DNA of 64,000 nt from Mesorhizobium hawassense (GTDB lineage: Bacteria; Pseudomonadota; Alphaproteobacteria; Rhizobiales; Rhizobiaceae). Location of the stretch: the NCBI RefSeq assembly GCF_003289945.1, contig NZ_QMBP01000003.1, positions 124,001 through 188,000 of the forward strand. The letters are read 5' to 3'. A model generated the notes under the pieces. The model saw nothing but the letters and a program-made list of their open reading frames with translations, ran no database searches and was not told where the DNA came from. How positions within the stretch are numbered: position 1 is the stretch's first letter; every line of letters begins with the position of its first letter. Shown in pieces: positions 62,647 through 64,000 of the stretch. The position numbers were made by a program, and so were the translations under genes.

Positions 62647-62714
62647 GCCGTTTCCTGTCGAGACGAATCAACAGGAACGATTTTAGCCTACGGTCGTCCG
62701 ACCTGCATCGAGGT

Positions 62715-63782
62715 CTAGCCGATCCTGTTACCGCTCTTCGGATCGAACAGATGCAGCGCCGCCGGATCGGCGGCAAGGCGGATGGCGTCACCCGGCTTCA
62801 CGTTGCTGCGGCCCATGACGAAGACGCAGATCTGCTGGTTGGCCAGCCTGACATAGAACTGCGTCGAGAGACCAAGCGGCTCGACCACCTCGACCTCGGC
62901 TTTCAGCGACCCGTCATCGACCAACTTGATGTGCTCCGGCCGTAGTCCGATGGTCAGGTCATCTCCGTCGCTCAGCGGCAGGCCATCCGGCAGCCGCAGC
63001 TTCTGACCATCGGCGAGCACGGCGTCCACCTTGCCGCCCTTGGCGACTTTTGCCGGCAAGAAATTCATCCCCGGCGAGCCGATGAAGCCGGCAACGAAAG
63101 TGTTGGCCGGCCGATCGTAGAGCTTGAGCGGATGGCCGACCTGCTGCACATAACCGTCATGCATGACGACGATGCGGTCGGCCATGGTCATGGCCTCGAC
63201 CTGATCGTGCGTGACATAGACCGACGTCGTCTTGAGCTGCTGATGCAGCGCCTTGATCTCGGCGCGCATATGCACGCGCAGCTTGGCGTCAAGGTTCGAC
63301 AGCGGCTCGTCGAACAGGAACACCCTCGGGTCGCGTACGATGGCGCGCCCCATGGCGACGCGCTGGCGCTGGCCGCCGGAAAGCTGGCGCGGCAGACGGC
63401 CGAGGAAGTTGTCGAGGCCGAGACGCTTGGCCGCCGCACCCACCCTGCCGTCGATCGTCGTCTTCTCGGCCTTCTTCAGCATCAGGCTGAAGCCCATGTT
63501 GGAGGAGACATCCATATGCGGGTAGAGCGCGTAGGACTGGAACACCATGGCGATGTCGCGGTCCTTGGGCGCGACGTCGTTGACCAGGCGCTCGCCGATA
63601 TGGATCTGGCCACCAGTGACCTCTTCGAGGCCGGCAATCATGCGTAAGAGCGTGGACTTGCCGCAGCCGGACGGGCCGACCAGAACGACGAACTCGCCAT
63701 CGGCGATTTCGAGATCGACGCCGTGCAGGATGCGCAGCGCGCCGTAATCCTTCTCGACGTTTTGCAGCGTGACGGAAGCCAT
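62715..63782 (-). CDS. Sugar ABC transporter ATP-binding protein (UgpC/MsmK type)
   Basis: A 355-residue ATPase of the CUT1 sugar importers. Walker A GPSGCGKST, Q-loop VFQSYALYPH, signature LSGGQRQRV, Walker B LFDEPLSNLD, VTHDQVEA, and a C-terminal OB/TOBE domain (IGLRPEHI). Starts 3 bp after the permease stop on the same strand. Substrate sugar unknown. Confidence 0.93.
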   Translation of the reverse strand: MASVTLQNVEKDYGALRILHGVDLEIADGEFVVLVGPSGCGKSTLLRMIAGLEEVTGGQIHIGERLVNDVAPKDRDIAMVFQSYALYPHMDVSSNMGFSLMLKKAEKTTIDGRVGAAAKRLGLDNFLGRLPRQLSGGQRQRVAMGRAIVRDPRVFLFDEPLSNLDAKLRVHMRAEIKALHQQLKTTSVYVTHDQVEAMTMADRIVVMHDGYVQQVGHPLKLYDRPANTFVAGFIGSPGMNFLPAKVAKGGKVDAVLADGQKLRLPDGLPLSDGDDLTIGLRPEHIKLVDDGSLKAEVEVVEPLGLSTQFYVRLANQQICVFVMGRSNVKPGDAIRLAADPAALHLFDPKSGNRIG

Positions 63783-63785
63783 CTT

Positions 63786-64000
63786 TTATCCTTTGACCGC
63801 GCCGGCGGTGAGGCCGGTGACGAGATAGCGTTGCAGGAAGGCGAAGAAGACGCAGACCGGGATCAGCGCCAGGATGGAGGCGGCCATCATCTGCCCCCAG
63901 TCGACGGCGAATTTGCCGATGAAGGTGAGTAGGCCGACGGCGAAGGTCTTCTGCTCGTCGCTGGAGATCAGCATCAGCGCGAACAGCAATTCGCTCCAGG
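63786..64000 (-). CDS. Sugar ABC transporter permease, MalG type (3' part only)
   Basis: The C-terminal ~70 residues of a CUT1 permease; the 5' part lies beyond the right edge. It contains WSELLFALMLISSDEQKTF, a last membrane segment (ASILALIPVCVFFAFLQRYL) and the terminal GLTAGAVKG, the standard MalG C-terminus. Partner of the ATPase downstream. Confidence 0.9.
   Translation of the reverse strand, partial: WSELLFALMLISSDEQKTFAVGLLTFIGKFAVDWGQMMAASILALIPVCVFFAFLQRYLVTGLTAGAVKG

Overview
The window reads as a stretch of chromosome from a GC-rich alphaproteobacterium of the order Rhizobiales, most likely Mesorhizobium or a close relative. The inference rests on a succinoglycan-type exo cluster whose order (exoP-N-O-M-A-L, then exoU, exoX divergent from exoY, exoF, exoZ, exoQ) matches the rhizobial pattern, on two families of rhizobial dispersed palindromic repeats, and on rhizobial-type polyol ABC and dihydroxyacetone kinase genes. 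No rRNA, tRNA, CRISPR array, insertion sequence or phage gene was seen.

Layout. (1) 1-8.3 kb: the end of a polyol/sugar ABC importer operon (two ATPases), a fused ATP-dependent dihydroxyacetone-type kinase, then a complete PTS-driven Dha kinase set in which EIIA, HPr and EI are separate genes (dhaL, dhaM, HPr, EI, a small HTH-like protein, dhaK). (2) 8.4-11.4 kb: a compact lasso-like RiPP locus (nucleotidyltransferase, HPr-kinase-like protein, B2-type protease, PqqD-like recognition protein and an unlisted 28-residue precursor) that lacks a cyclase and an exporter. (3) 11.5-15 kb: propionyl-CoA synthetase, a truncated acyltransferase abutting a repeat, and a PPP-family phosphatase. (4) 15-46.4 kb: the exopolysaccharide region. 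Interrupting it at 33.4-41 kb is a complete lasso peptide cluster: a 50-residue precursor at 35175, PqqD-like B1, B2 protease, asparagine-synthetase-like cyclase, HPr-kinase-like tailoring enzyme, ABC exporter, and a divergent nucleotidyltransferase 4 bp from exoU. (5) 46.4-52.5 kb: an osmolyte/quaternary-amine ABC importer with a double-length permease, a zinc alcohol dehydrogenase and a divergent BetI-like repressor. (6) 52.5-59.9 kb: an acetone-carboxylase operon with two SDR dehydrogenases and a divergent LuxR-type regulator. (7) 59.9-64 kb: a DUF1349 protein, an aldehyde dehydrogenase with a tandem GntR-like operator, a small membrane protein, and the start of another sugar ABC importer.

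How it works together. The exo genes supply the precursors (exoN, ugd), the priming transferase (exoY), glycosyltransferases, flippase, polymerase, co-polymerase/kinase (exoP), outer-membrane export factor (exoF), decorating enzymes (pyruvyl and acyl transferases), a trimming glycanase (exoK) and a brake (exoX). A recurrent inverted repeat, TTGYTGC-N3-GCARCAA, precedes exoL, the pyruvyltransferase, the GT4-flippase pair, a 125-residue unknown protein, the lasso precursor, exoY and the truncated acyltransferase. This suggests that EPS and lasso production share one regulator; the half-site resembles that reported for PhaR/AniA.

The most interesting elements are the EPS-embedded lasso cluster with a predicted Gly1-Asp9 ring and a C-terminal Ser suited to phosphorylation, the cyclase-free sister RiPP locus whose precursor has no Asp or Glu in its tail, and the shared operator set.
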